The notes under the pieces: model-generated
What the model was told of the DNA's origin: nothing
Databases searched by the model: none
What the model saw: only the letters and a program-made list of their open reading frames with translations
Program-made: the position numbers and the translations under genes
In this document: positions 37,399 through 45,544 of the stretch, one piece after another
Layout: every line of letters starts with the position of its first letter
How positions within the stretch are numbered: the stretch's first letter is position 1
Source of the DNA: Pseudoalteromonas sp. S2755
GTDB taxonomy: Bacteria > Pseudomonadota > Gammaproteobacteria > Enterobacterales > Alteromonadaceae
Direction: 5' to 3'
Assembly: GCF_005886535.1 (NCBI RefSeq)
Contig: NZ_PNDS01000107.1
Location: 1 to 64,000, forward strand
DNA length: 64,000 nucleotides

Positions 37399-38709
37399 TT
37401 ATAATAAAGCTTGTTTTAATGTTTCAGCATGAACTTTTTCTCGCTTCACATATTTAATCCATTGTTTAGCAAGGTTTGCCGATTTTTTGTGCTTTTCAGC
37501 TTGTTCGAATGCCAATATAGAAGCATCAAAGTTTTGCAGGTTAAACTGTGCCATTCCAAGTGCTACATAGGCGTTAGACTCAAACGTTAAATCGCCTTTA
37601 TTGAGAGCAATTCGAGCGTGATCTGCGGCTTCATCATACTTTTCAAGATTTAAGTAGATCTCTGCAAGTCTCTGATCTAAATTGCCATGTTCAACTTTTT
37701 CAGTTGCTGCTAGGAAGAAAGGTAGTGACTTTTTATCTTCTCTTGCTTGAACGAAAGCTTCTGCGATAAAAGTTAGGTTTTTGGCGCTGTCTTCAACGAC
37801 ACCTGCTTTTATTCCGTTATCGAGTGCTTCCGCTGCTTTAAAAGGCAAGGCGTTCATTAAATAGACTTGAGCAAGTTGCATATAATCCGACTTTGATTTT
37901 ATAAAGCCTCTTTGCTTCGCAGTTTCAAATGTTGCAAGCTGTTTTTTCTCCGCACCTATTTCACCGTACATACCCCCAAGCTGGATCCAGTATTGTGGTT
38001 TGTCATAAAGAGTAACCATTTTCTCTAAAACATCCGCTACTTTTTTCGGCTGATTTAATGAGTAATATATCGCACGTTGAAGAACTAACCAGTTTTCTTT
38101 TGGTAGTTCACCGTCGGCTTCAACCAAATCAATAGCAGTATTTATATTTTTTATCGCATCATTATATTTTTTTAGTTGATATTGCGCTTGCGATTTTAAA
38201 ATATAAAAGTTACTTTTCGGGGCCTGCGTATTAACTTCTTTCCACTGATCAAGGAATGATAATGTACTTTCAAAATCATTATTTGCCATGGCCAATTGAG
38301 CCAAACTAAATGTCGTAGAAAGACGCAGGGACTCAGGAATAGATTCTTCAGCAATAACTGCTTTGAAAGATTCTATGGCCTTGTCGAGCTTGTTCTCGTT
38401 GTAATAAATAAAACCATAGAAGTTATACATCATGGCTATTTCATAACTGTTCATGCTTGATGAACGCTCTTTGACTGAATCAAGCGCTGCTAAGCCTTCA
38501 GTTACTTGACCGTCGTCTGCGAGTTTTTGTGCGCGAGCTAGTTGGCTATACACTTTTTCGCGTAATGCAGGCACTCGCTTGGTTTTCGTTTCTGAGTCAG
38601 CATAAGCCGTTGCCAAATTAACATTTGGTAAGACTGAAATGAGACTTGGCATTATTAACCCTGTGCTAAATAATGCACTTAATAAAGTAATCTTTTTAAA
38701 CATTTTCAT
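37399..38709 (-). CDS. TPR protein of the TonB2 cluster
   Basis: The 436-residue product has a signal peptide (about 1-37, ending AYADSE) and is built of tetratricopeptide-like helical pairs over its whole length (for example YNFYGFIYYNENKLDKAIES and YVALGMAQFNLQNFDASILA). It is probably periplasmic. A TPR gene closes many TonB2 operons of marine gammaproteobacteria; its role is not settled. AAGGA lies 9 bases before the first ATG. It is the last gene of the operon, 21 bases after tonB2. Confidence 0.85.
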   Translation of the reverse strand: MKMFKKITLLSALFSTGLIMPSLISVLPNVNLATAYADSETKTKRVPALREKVYSQLARAQKLADDGQVTEGLAALDSVKERSSSMNSYEIAMMYNFYGFIYYNENKLDKAIESFKAVIAEESIPESLRLSTTFSLAQLAMANNDFESTLSFLDQWKEVNTQAPKSNFYILKSQAQYQLKKYNDAIKNINTAIDLVEADGELPKENWLVLQRAIYYSLNQPKKVADVLEKMVTLYDKPQYWIQLGGMYGEIGAEKKQLATFETAKQRGFIKSKSDYMQLAQVYLMNALPFKAAEALDNGIKAGVVEDSAKNLTFIAEAFVQAREDKKSLPFFLAATEKVEHGNLDQRLAEIYLNLEKYDEAADHARIALNKGDLTFESNAYVALGMAQFNLQNFDASILAFEQAEKHKKSANLAKQWIKYVKREKVHAETLKQALL

Positions 38710-38730
38710 AATCGCAATCCTTAATGACGG

Positions 38731-39336
38731 TTAGCCATTAATTTGAAATGAAATCTTATTTTGAACACCCGCAACTTCAACCGGTTCACCGTTTACTACA
38801 CGAGGTTTGTATTTAAATTTCAATGCCGCATCAAGCGCTGCTTGGTCGAAGATTGATTCCGGTTCCGCGCTTACTACAACAGGGTTTCTCACAGTACCTT
38901 GTTTAGTTACAATGAACTCAACAATCACATACCCCTCAATTCCGCGTGATAACGCACGTCTTGGATATACCGGCGCAACTTTCACGATTGGCAGGTATTC
39001 ACCATCACTGGACTCAAGCGCCAAACCACCCGCCAAATCTACGTCAGCGTCCACATTGGCACTGAAATCAAAGTTGCCGCCTGTTGCGTCAAGATTGTTG
39101 TTCTGTGTCTGCGGTGCATCCATTGGCGGAGGCGGCTCTTTAGGTGTTGGTGGCTTTTGTGGCTTACGCTCTTTTTTCTCCACCGTCTCTTCTTTTTTAA
39201 GACGGACGAAATCTAGTACTTGTCCTTTTACAGGATCTGTCATTGCTCCTTCCCCTCCTTGGATAAGCGCTTGCATACCCAAGAAAAGGAAAAAGGTAAC
39301 TATGCCTGCAATTACTAAAGCAATTAAGTAACGCAT
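38731..39336 (-). CDS. tonB2: TonB family energy transducer
   Basis: The 201-residue product has one N-terminal membrane helix (about 3-26) and a proline/lysine-rich periplasmic spacer (KPQKPPTPKEPPPPM, about 60-75). A C-terminal TonB domain (about 120-201) contains YPRRALSRGIEGYVIVEF and the closing YKPRVVNGEPVEV. It transmits proton-motive force from ExbB2/ExbD2 to outer membrane receptors. It is short, as is typical of the TonB2 type. AGGAA lies before the ATG, and it starts 9 bases after exbD2. Confidence 0.94.
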   Translation of the reverse strand: MRYLIALVIAGIVTFFLFLGMQALIQGGEGAMTDPVKGQVLDFVRLKKEETVEKKERKPQKPPTPKEPPPPMDAPQTQNNNLDATGGNFDFSANVDADVDLAGGLALESSDGEYLPIVKVAPVYPRRALSRGIEGYVIVEFIVTKQGTVRNPVVVSAEPESIFDQAALDAALKFKYKPRVVNGEPVEVAGVQNKISFQING

Positions 39337-39345
39337 GGTATGTTC

Positions 39346-39756
39346 CTATGACTCCTGTGCGGCAATCGAAACATCAAATGCGCCAGCTGCGCGTGATGCA
39401 TCCATTACTTTAATTAGTGTGTCAGTAGTTGCCTTTTTATCAGCTTGAATAACCACACTACCCTGCGGATTCTCTGCTTTAAGACGTTCGATGTTTGCTT
39501 GAACTGCACGGATGTCTACTTGGCGTTTGTTAATCCAAATTTCACCAGTATCTGAAATTGCAACCAGGATATTGGCTCTTTGCTTTTTCACTGCGGTGGC
39601 CGCTTCTGGGCGGTTAACATCAATACCCGCTTCTTTAACGAAAGAGGCCGTTACAATAAAGAAGATAAGCATGATAAATACAACGTCCAGCATTGGCGTC
39701 ATGTTGATTTCTTCTGCTTCTTCTTCTTGGAATACTTTTGCAAGTGGTGCTCTCAT
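39346..39756 (-). CDS. exbD2: biopolymer transport protein ExbD
   Basis: The 136-residue product has a single membrane helix with the proton-relay Asp in INMTPMLDVVFIMLIFFIV and a periplasmic domain. It forms the ion channel with ExbB2 and energises TonB2. GAGGAAAG precedes the ATG. It lies in the order exbB2-exbD2-tonB2. Confidence 0.95.
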   Translation of the reverse strand: MRAPLAKVFQEEEAEEINMTPMLDVVFIMLIFFIVTASFVKEAGIDVNRPEAATAVKKQRANILVAISDTGEIWINKRQVDIRAVQANIERLKAENPQGSVVIQADKKATTDTLIKVMDASRAAGAFDVSIAAQES

Positions 39757-39778
39757 AATTCTTTCCTCACACGACCGA

Positions 39779-40306
39779 TTAATGGTCTAGTAGCATTTTA
39801 TCTTCTAACAACTCAACTTCACGCTTGGCTTTACGCTGAAGGTAGGTCGATGCAAATACGCCCGAAAGCGCGCCAACCATGCCTGCCATTGTCGGGATAG
39901 TTGCTTTTGATACCCCAGATGCCATAGAGCGTGCACTGCCTGAACCGGTGATCGCCATGACATCAAATACTTCAATCATGCCGGTTACCGTACCTAGGAG
40001 TCCTAGTAAAGGACACAGTGCCACCATGACATTGATGTAGGGTAAGTTGGCGTTGAGTTTGATCCCCACGCGAGAGATAGTTGCTTGTCTTATCTGCTCT
40101 GCGTTCCAACTGTTACGCTCATTTCGAGAGTTCCAAGCTTGTAAGACTTCGTTTTTGTAGCCTCTGTATTTACCGAACACAAACATGAAGCGCTCGAGAA
40201 TAAGTAGCCACATGGCGAAGGTTACGAAGCCGATGACCAGGAGAACCTGGCCACCTGTATCAAGGAATTCACGTAAAGCGTTAATTGCATCAAGCAATAA
40301 AACCAC
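39779..40306 (-). CDS. exbB2: ExbB/TolQ-type proton channel protein
   Basis: The 175-residue product has three membrane segments (about 20-43, 90-115, 130-155), with the channel motifs PLLGLLGTVTGMIEVFD and AGMVGALSGVFAS. The start is GTG with AAAGGAG 7 bases upstream, 3 bases after the ttpC stop. Its shortness is usual for ExbB2 of TonB2 systems. Confidence 0.94.
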   Translation of the reverse strand: MVLLLDAINALREFLDTGGQVLLVIGFVTFAMWLLILERFMFVFGKYRGYKNEVLQAWNSRNERNSWNAEQIRQATISRVGIKLNANLPYINVMVALCPLLGLLGTVTGMIEVFDVMAITGSGSARSMASGVSKATIPTMAGMVGALSGVFASTYLQRKAKREVELLEDKMLLDH

Positions 40307-40308
40307 GA

Positions 40309-41676
40309 TTACGCTCCTTTCTCGCTACGCTCTGCAATGATCCCCGCGCTCTGCTCTTGAAGAATAAGGAGCAAGTTACGAGAACGTGTGTTTAGTAGTG
40401 TATAAAGGAATACGGTTGGGATAGCGACAACCAGACCAAGTACGGTGGTCACAAGGGCCTGAGAAATACCACCAGCCATGAGTTTAGGGTCGCCCGTGCC
40501 AAACAAGGTGATAGCTTGGAAGGTGTTGATCATACCGGTCACTGTACCGAGTAGACCAAGTAGCGGTGCTACGACTGAAATAATTTTGATTAAAGTCAGG
40601 TTACGAGTGATCTTTGGCATCTCACGAAGGATTGCTTCGCTTAACTTCAGTTCTAGCGTGTCATAAGCCACATCTGGATATTGCTCTTTCACTTTCATCA
40701 CACGACCTAATGGGTTGTCGTCACGGGCAACGCTATCTTTAAGCTGACGGTTGATTTTAGAGCCCATCAACATGAGCGATACAAAACGCTCAATCGCAAT
40801 AAGTAGTGCCAGTAAACCAACACCTAGGATCACATAACCTACCGCGCCACCTTGGTGTACTTGTTCTTCGGTATTTGGCGCTTGCACTAGTAGACCTAGA
40901 ATTGAACCGCCTGTTGGGTCAAGGGCAAAATCGACAGAACCGGTCTTCGCATTTTGTAATTCTCCCGCTGTTGAGGTGAAACGAGACGCTGGCTGACGAG
41001 TCAGTTCAGAGAGAGTTTGTGTGTCGTTGTTGTAAGTCAGGTATTTACCATCTGCGATTAAGTTGAATGCACCGACGCGAAGCACTTCTTTGTTTTGTTT
41101 GGCACCACCGGCTACGATAACTTCGGTATTAAAGCGCGACACTTTACCTTGCTCTGTCATTTCACGCTGCATTTCAAACCAGACTTTTTCAATGTCTTCG
41201 ATTGATGCTAGACGCGATGTTGAGCCCATCTTTTTCGCAAGCTCAGTCATGTAATCATCACGACCTTTAATTTCAGCTGACACAACTGAAGTTGCGAACT
41301 TATTTGAACTATCGCCAGCTACTTGTTGAAGCACACCGAATAGCTCTTTTAATGTACCCATACGCTTGCTAAGGGTGTCACTTAGGTTGGCCAGTTTAAT
41401 TTCGTTTTCTTCGAAATTAGTTTCTAGACGCTCTGATTTAGCCAACGCTTGGTTACGTTCACCCGTTAACGCATTCAACATTTGGATTTGGTTGTTTTGC
41501 TGCGCTTTGAATTCGGCTTCACGTTGTTTGTTTTGCGCTGTTTGTGCCGTTTGACCTTGCTCTAAGGTTTTAAGTAGTGAATCTAAATCTAATGCTTGTT
41601 CAGCATGCGCAGATGCGGTTAACGCAAGGGTTGTTGCAAAAATAGCGTGTTTAGTGAATTGTTGTACGAATTTCAT
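40309..41676 (-). CDS. ttpC: TtpC-like MotA/TolQ/ExbB protein
   Basis: The 455-residue product has a signal peptide (about 1-25), a coiled-coil periplasmic region (about 40-110), a folded periplasmic part and a C-terminal MotA/TolQ/ExbB domain (about 275-440; APLLGLLGTVTGMINTFQAI). This matches TtpC, the extra component that Vibrio TonB2 systems need for iron-siderophore uptake. AGGTGA precedes the ATG. The following exbB2 starts at its stop, so the complex is probably made stoichiometrically. Confidence 0.88.
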   Translation of the reverse strand: MKFVQQFTKHAIFATTLALTASAHAEQALDLDSLLKTLEQGQTAQTAQNKQREAEFKAQQNNQIQMLNALTGERNQALAKSERLETNFEENEIKLANLSDTLSKRMGTLKELFGVLQQVAGDSSNKFATSVVSAEIKGRDDYMTELAKKMGSTSRLASIEDIEKVWFEMQREMTEQGKVSRFNTEVIVAGGAKQNKEVLRVGAFNLIADGKYLTYNNDTQTLSELTRQPASRFTSTAGELQNAKTGSVDFALDPTGGSILGLLVQAPNTEEQVHQGGAVGYVILGVGLLALLIAIERFVSLMLMGSKINRQLKDSVARDDNPLGRVMKVKEQYPDVAYDTLELKLSEAILREMPKITRNLTLIKIISVVAPLLGLLGTVTGMINTFQAITLFGTGDPKLMAGGISQALVTTVLGLVVAIPTVFLYTLLNTRSRNLLLILQEQSAGIIAERSEKGA

Positions 41677-41690
41677 AGTGGTGTCACCTA

Positions 41691-42440
41691 TTACTCTGCA
41701 GCCTGAACTGGAAGCGTTAACATGTCTGGTGCTAACTGCTTACGTGCGATGCGAATGCCTTTATTGATTTGGCTGATGTTGGTATCTGGTAATGCCTCAA
41801 AAGCGTTACTGTCTTTGTTCCAAAAACCAGCTTGGCTGCCATCTTTTGTGACATAAAGTAGCTCAAGACGACCAATTCGTAGGAAATCTACTTCACGTTC
41901 TTGTCCATTCACGTCAAGCAATGAGGTGTAAGCTTCGATAGTACGTCCGTAGTCCACTTCAACTTGGTAAGCTTCAAGTACGCGGCGGAACTTTTCGCTT
42001 GATGAAATATCAGCACGGTCCATCAAGTTCGTTAACTGAGTACTACGCTCAGCACGCTCTTTGGGAAGGAATGGCACATCTAATTCAACGAACTGTTTCA
42101 GACCAGTGATCATGCGCATCATGAGAGGTGTGATTTGACGCTCGATCACCGAAACCTGATCCATAGAGGTGTTAATTGCTGCCATTTCTTCAAGTTGGTT
42201 TTTGATTTGTTTTTCTAATTGAGCGTTATAAACAGATAAGCCGTCGATTTCTTTGTTCAACGTCTTGAACTTTTGCAAACGAGACTGCATATCATCTGCT
42301 ATACCATCGATTTTCCCTTGAGACTTTAATGCAGATTCATTGATAGCTGCACTTTTGTCCATCGCTTGATTTAATTCTGTTGCTCCGGCAGAGGCCGTTG
42401 CTAGCATACCTGCTATAAGCAAGTGGTTAACGCACTTCAT
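41691..42440 (-). CDS. DUF3450 family periplasmic protein
   Basis: The 249-residue product has a signal peptide (MKCVNHLLIAGMLATASAGA), then a coiled coil (about 30-95) and a helical C-terminal half (PFLPKERAERSTQLTNLM, FLRIGRLELLYVTKDGSQAG). DUF3450 genes regularly open TonB2 operons, and the protein probably works with TtpC. The ATG at 42440 (AAGG 10 bases upstream) was preferred to a GTG three codons earlier. It is the first gene of the six-gene operon. Confidence 0.88.
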   Translation of the reverse strand: MKCVNHLLIAGMLATASAGATELNQAMDKSAAINESALKSQGKIDGIADDMQSRLQKFKTLNKEIDGLSVYNAQLEKQIKNQLEEMAAINTSMDQVSVIERQITPLMMRMITGLKQFVELDVPFLPKERAERSTQLTNLMDRADISSSEKFRRVLEAYQVEVDYGRTIEAYTSLLDVNGQEREVDFLRIGRLELLYVTKDGSQAGFWNKDSNAFEALPDTNISQINKGIRIARKQLAPDMLTLPVQAAE

Positions 42441-42524
42441 CGCATACACCTTATAAATTATTGCTAGTTGCTAAAAAACTGGGTGCAGTCTAATTACGAA
42501 AAATGACAACCATGTTGCGCAACT

Positions 42525-42542
42525 AATACACAAATGTGACAG
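42525..42542 (-). promoter_or_regulatory. weak Pho-box-like repeat before TonB2 operon
   Basis: On the minus strand CTGTCACATTTGTGTATT has half-sites CTGTCAC and GTGTATT 11 bases apart, similar to the boxes before nptA and the lipoprotein gene but with a poorer second half. It overlaps a perfect 12-bp palindrome TGACAGCTGTCA (42537-42548), so another regulator could equally bind here. Confidence 0.3.
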
Positions 42543-42643
42543 CTGTCATTGAAATTACATTAATCAGTTAACTTATTGGTTTTAATGGAATTTTGTTGGT
42601 TAATGAGATGTTGCAGGTGTTTTGTGTCATAAAAGGATCACAA

Positions 42644-42670
42644 AAAAGCCGCTTTTGTTAAGCGGCTTTT
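42644..42670 (-). terminator. terminator of dCache chemoreceptor gene
   Basis: AAAAGCCGCTT and AAGCGGCTTTT form an 11-bp stem with a 5-base loop and a T-run on the minus strand, 20 bases after the chemoreceptor stop. Confidence 0.9.
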
Positions 42671-42689
42671 AAGCTCTAGTGAGATGGCG

Positions 42690-44579
42690 TTAGACTCTAA
42701 ATTTGAGCACCATTTGTTCTAATTCGTCGAACTGTAGTTTCAATGACTTACACTCTTCAAGGGTTGCGGTTAGGTTATTGCTGCCTTGCAGGCTGAGGTC
42801 ACTAATATGATGAATGTCGCTATCTAATGTTTGGATAACGGTGTTTTGCTGGTGGGTGGCGCTGGCAACTGCATGGTTAACGCCGTCTATGGCATCAATC
42901 GAATTGCTCACTTCTTGCATTTTAGTACCTGAAGCATTGGCTCTATCGGCGCTTCTTGCTGAGTCTTCTAAACTCGCTTTCATTACGGCCACAGCTGAAG
43001 CAGAACCTTGTTGTAATTGTGCAATGGTACTTTCGATTTCTTGCGTTGACTCTTGCGTGCGCTGTGCTAATTGCCTTACTTCGTCGGCAACGACGGCGAA
43101 TCCACGTCCAGCCTCACCAGCCCTAGCGGCTTCAATGGCAGCATTTAACGCTAGTAAGTTGGTCTGTTCGCTAACTCCTTTAATCACCTCAAGTACTTGC
43201 CCTATGCTGCCTGAGAGTTTATCCAATCCATCCAGCGTGTCTTGTGCTTGAGACATTTTTTGTGTCAGTGAAGCGATTTCTTCGATATTTTGAGTGAGTG
43301 AATGTTGGCTTTCAACAGAAAGCTTGTTGGCGTTACTAGCAAGTTCTGAAGCATGGGTTGCATTGTTTGAGATCTCTTGTGCACTTGAAGAAAGCTCGTT
43401 GATGGCTGTCGCGACGCTATCGGTGCGCTTTGACTGATCTGTATACATAGATAAGGTATCTTGCGTTTGCGCAACCAAACTATTCACCACGTTTTCAAGT
43501 GTTACCGTAGTATTTTTTACCTGCGTAATAGAAGCATGAATTTTGTCGATAAATTGGTTGAAATAATCGGATAACTCGCCAAATTCGTCTTGGTTTTCTA
43601 CGACTAATCTACGAGTAAGGTCACCTTCACCTTGGGCAATGTCTTTGATGGCAGCGTTGAGATTGTACATCGGGCGCATCAGATACTTGAGCAATAGTTG
43701 CAGCATCACCACAATGGCAATCACGCCAAGTAGCATATAGATAGCCGCCATATTTCTAAAAGAAGATACGGACGAATAGGCAATTTCTTTATTAATGACA
43801 ACGCCAAGATACCAGTCGACATTTTTAATGCCTTTCATTTTTACAAATGAAACGAGCTTTTCAGTACCATCAATTTCAAGTTCTGTAAAATCCCGGGTTA
43901 GTTTAAGACGTTCACCAAACAGCTCTGACATCGGCTTGTCATTCAGTTTAGTATCTGGATGACTGAGTATTTTCCCGCTTTCATCAAGTAAAAAACCGTA
44001 ACCAAACCCTAAGAAGTCAATTTCATTGATAATTTCTGTGATGGTTGACATGTCTATGTCCCCCCCTGCAACACCTGCAAAACGGCCTCCTTGTTTCACC
44101 GGTACAACGGCAGAAATAGTGAATTCGTTGGTGGTAACGTCGATATAAGGTGCGGTAAATGCGGTATCTTGTTTTTGCTCCGCGAGCTTGTACCAAGGGC
44201 GGCTAGTCGCATCAAAATCAGCAGGAAGTTGGATACTTGGATCGTCCAACACAAATGTACCATCTGGCGTGCCAATAAAAACGTTTTTGAAATCCCCCGC
44301 AGTGTCTGCGGTTTTTAACCGTCTTCTTATCTGTTCAGTGGAGTCATCAGCTCTATGTCCATCAGCAATTGAGACCACGATTTCAAGTCTGTCATTGAGC
44401 CAATTGGCGATATTCTGTGAAACCGAGCTGGAAATCTCTTGTAAAACCAAGGTAAGCCGAGCTTGAGTTTGGTCTCGCATAACGAGAAAGTTGTTTACGG
44501 TAAATAAGCCGAGCACAATCACTAACACAAGGGAGGCTGCTACGGTTACTTTAGTGGTGAACTTTAGCGCTTTAAACAT
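42690..44579 (-). CDS. methyl-accepting chemotaxis protein with dCache domain
   Basis: The 629-residue product has a membrane helix at about 10-30, a periplasmic double-Cache domain (about 35-270), a second helix near 280-300, HAMP, and a cytoplasmic signalling coil whose tip ([20 protein letters not shown]) is near residue 476. The sensor carries most of the amino-acid-binding signature of dCache_1 domains: FDATSRPWY (with Phe in place of the first Tyr), APYID and GGDID. An amino acid ligand is thus plausible. I chose the second of two adjacent ATGs because AGGA then lies 5 bases upstream. Confidence 0.92.
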   Translation of the reverse strand: MFKALKFTTKVTVAASLVLVIVLGLFTVNNFLVMRDQTQARLTLVLQEISSSVSQNIANWLNDRLEIVVSIADGHRADDSTEQIRRRLKTADTAGDFKNVFIGTPDGTFVLDDPSIQLPADFDATSRPWYKLAEQKQDTAFTAPYIDVTTNEFTISAVVPVKQGGRFAGVAGGDIDMSTITEIINEIDFLGFGYGFLLDESGKILSHPDTKLNDKPMSELFGERLKLTRDFTELEIDGTEKLVSFVKMKGIKNVDWYLGVVINKEIAYSSVSSFRNMAAIYMLLGVIAIVVMLQLLLKYLMRPMYNLNAAIKDIAQGEGDLTRRLVVENQDEFGELSDYFNQFIDKIHASITQVKNTTVTLENVVNSLVAQTQDTLSMYTDQSKRTDSVATAINELSSSAQEISNNATHASELASNANKLSVESQHSLTQNIEEIASLTQKMSQAQDTLDGLDKLSGSIGQVLEVIKGVSEQTNLLALNAAIEAARAGEAGRGFAVVADEVRQLAQRTQESTQEIESTIAQLQQGSASAVAVMKASLEDSARSADRANASGTKMQEVSNSIDAIDGVNHAVASATHQQNTVIQTLDSDIHHISDLSLQGSNNLTATLEECKSLKLQFDELEQMVLKFRV

Positions 44580-44751
44580 CATGATCCTGTTGAACTTGTT
44601 CTTTTCTTCAGTCAAACAATAAACTTGTTGGCCGATTGTTATTAATAGATTTAGGAACTGGATTCCTTTGTAACTATTTTTATCAAAAACTCAGAGGTTT
44701 GTCTTTGATTATCGGCAGGAAATGAGAGAGGTTTAGAGTGAATGTTAAATA

Positions 44752-44773
44752 AAGGTGAGACTAAGCTCACCTT
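44752..44773 (-). terminator. terminator of mannosidase-peptidase operon
   Basis: AAGGTGAG and CTCACCTT form an 8-bp stem with a 6-base loop, followed by TTATTTAA on the minus strand, just after the peptidase stop. Confidence 0.7.
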
Positions 44774-44776
44774 GCG

Positions 44777-45544
44777 TTAAAGTAACGACGCTTGATAATG
44801 CCGCCAAGCTGTGTCTAATTTAACACCTGCTGATTGCTCGAAGTATTGCCAATTCCACTTTATATCATCATGTGGGTCTAGCTGGGCATTGATTTCCTGA
44901 AGCAGGTCTCGATTACTTTGCTTTGATAACCAATTAATAAAGAAAGCAGTATTTTTATAGCCATCTTTATAGGTGCCCCCAGGCTTTTGGGTGTCATCTG
45001 GAATATACCCAGCTTTTAGCCTAACAACATCTGCTATTCCCTCAATAATAGGCCCTATTTCCTTGTAATTATGATCATCTAGCTGATAAGCATGGGCAAT
45101 TTCATGATAGAGAATACCGATGAGTTCGTCGACGGATTCTATTTCGCTGTGCGATTTTGAAAAGTTTTCCATGTAATTTGCACTAATATGGATGATTGCA
45201 CCGTTAAAATCGCCCTCTTTATATGCAACTCCTTTTAGGTCTTCAAAGACGATATGGAGTGTAGGTAGTTTAGGCGCGCTTTCCATATCCTTATACAGCA
45301 GTCTTGCTACGTTATAACTTATTTGCTCTATTACTTTGCTATCAATTTCTTGCCATGCAAAATGGTCAATTTTAGTTGTTTTACTGAGCGAGACGGCAGG
45401 CAGGGGAAATTGACGCCATGCTAAGTCTGACTGAAACGCGATCGGTTTTAATCGCGCTGCGGCACTATCGGCATCATTTGCAAGTGCAAACGGCGCACTT
45501 GCAAAGATGGTGATAGCGGCAAGAAACATTCCTGCTTTAACCAT
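44777..45544 (-). CDS. basic-secretory-protein (BSP)-type metallopeptidase
   Basis: The 255-residue product has a signal peptide (about 1-23, ending APFALA). Its single domain matches the plant basic secretory protein family (PF04450 type): the zinc motif LYHEIAHAYQLDDH near 138-151, then EGIADVVRLKAGY near 168-180, and a C-terminal DGYKNTAFFINWL helix. Family members are presumed zinc peptidases, some acting on glycoproteins. Its ATG overlaps the stop of the GH92 mannosidase by one base (TAATG), so the two are translationally coupled and probably act together on mannosylated glycoproteins outside the cytoplasm. Substrate and activity are inferred. Confidence 0.8.
   Translation of the reverse strand: MVKAGMFLAAITIFASAPFALANDADSAAARLKPIAFQSDLAWRQFPLPAVSLSKTTKIDHFAWQEIDSKVIEQISYNVARLLYKDMESAPKLPTLHIVFEDLKGVAYKEGDFNGAIIHISANYMENFSKSHSEIESVDELIGILYHEIAHAYQLDDHNYKEIGPIIEGIADVVRLKAGYIPDDTQKPGGTYKDGYKNTAFFINWLSKQSNRDLLQEINAQLDPHDDIKWNWQYFEQSAGVKLDTAWRHYQASLL

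Noticed and set aside
38807-39331. 174-codon open frame antisense to tonB2
   Set aside because: It exactly shadows the proline/lysine-rich TonB gene, and the sense protein has all TonB features and operon context.
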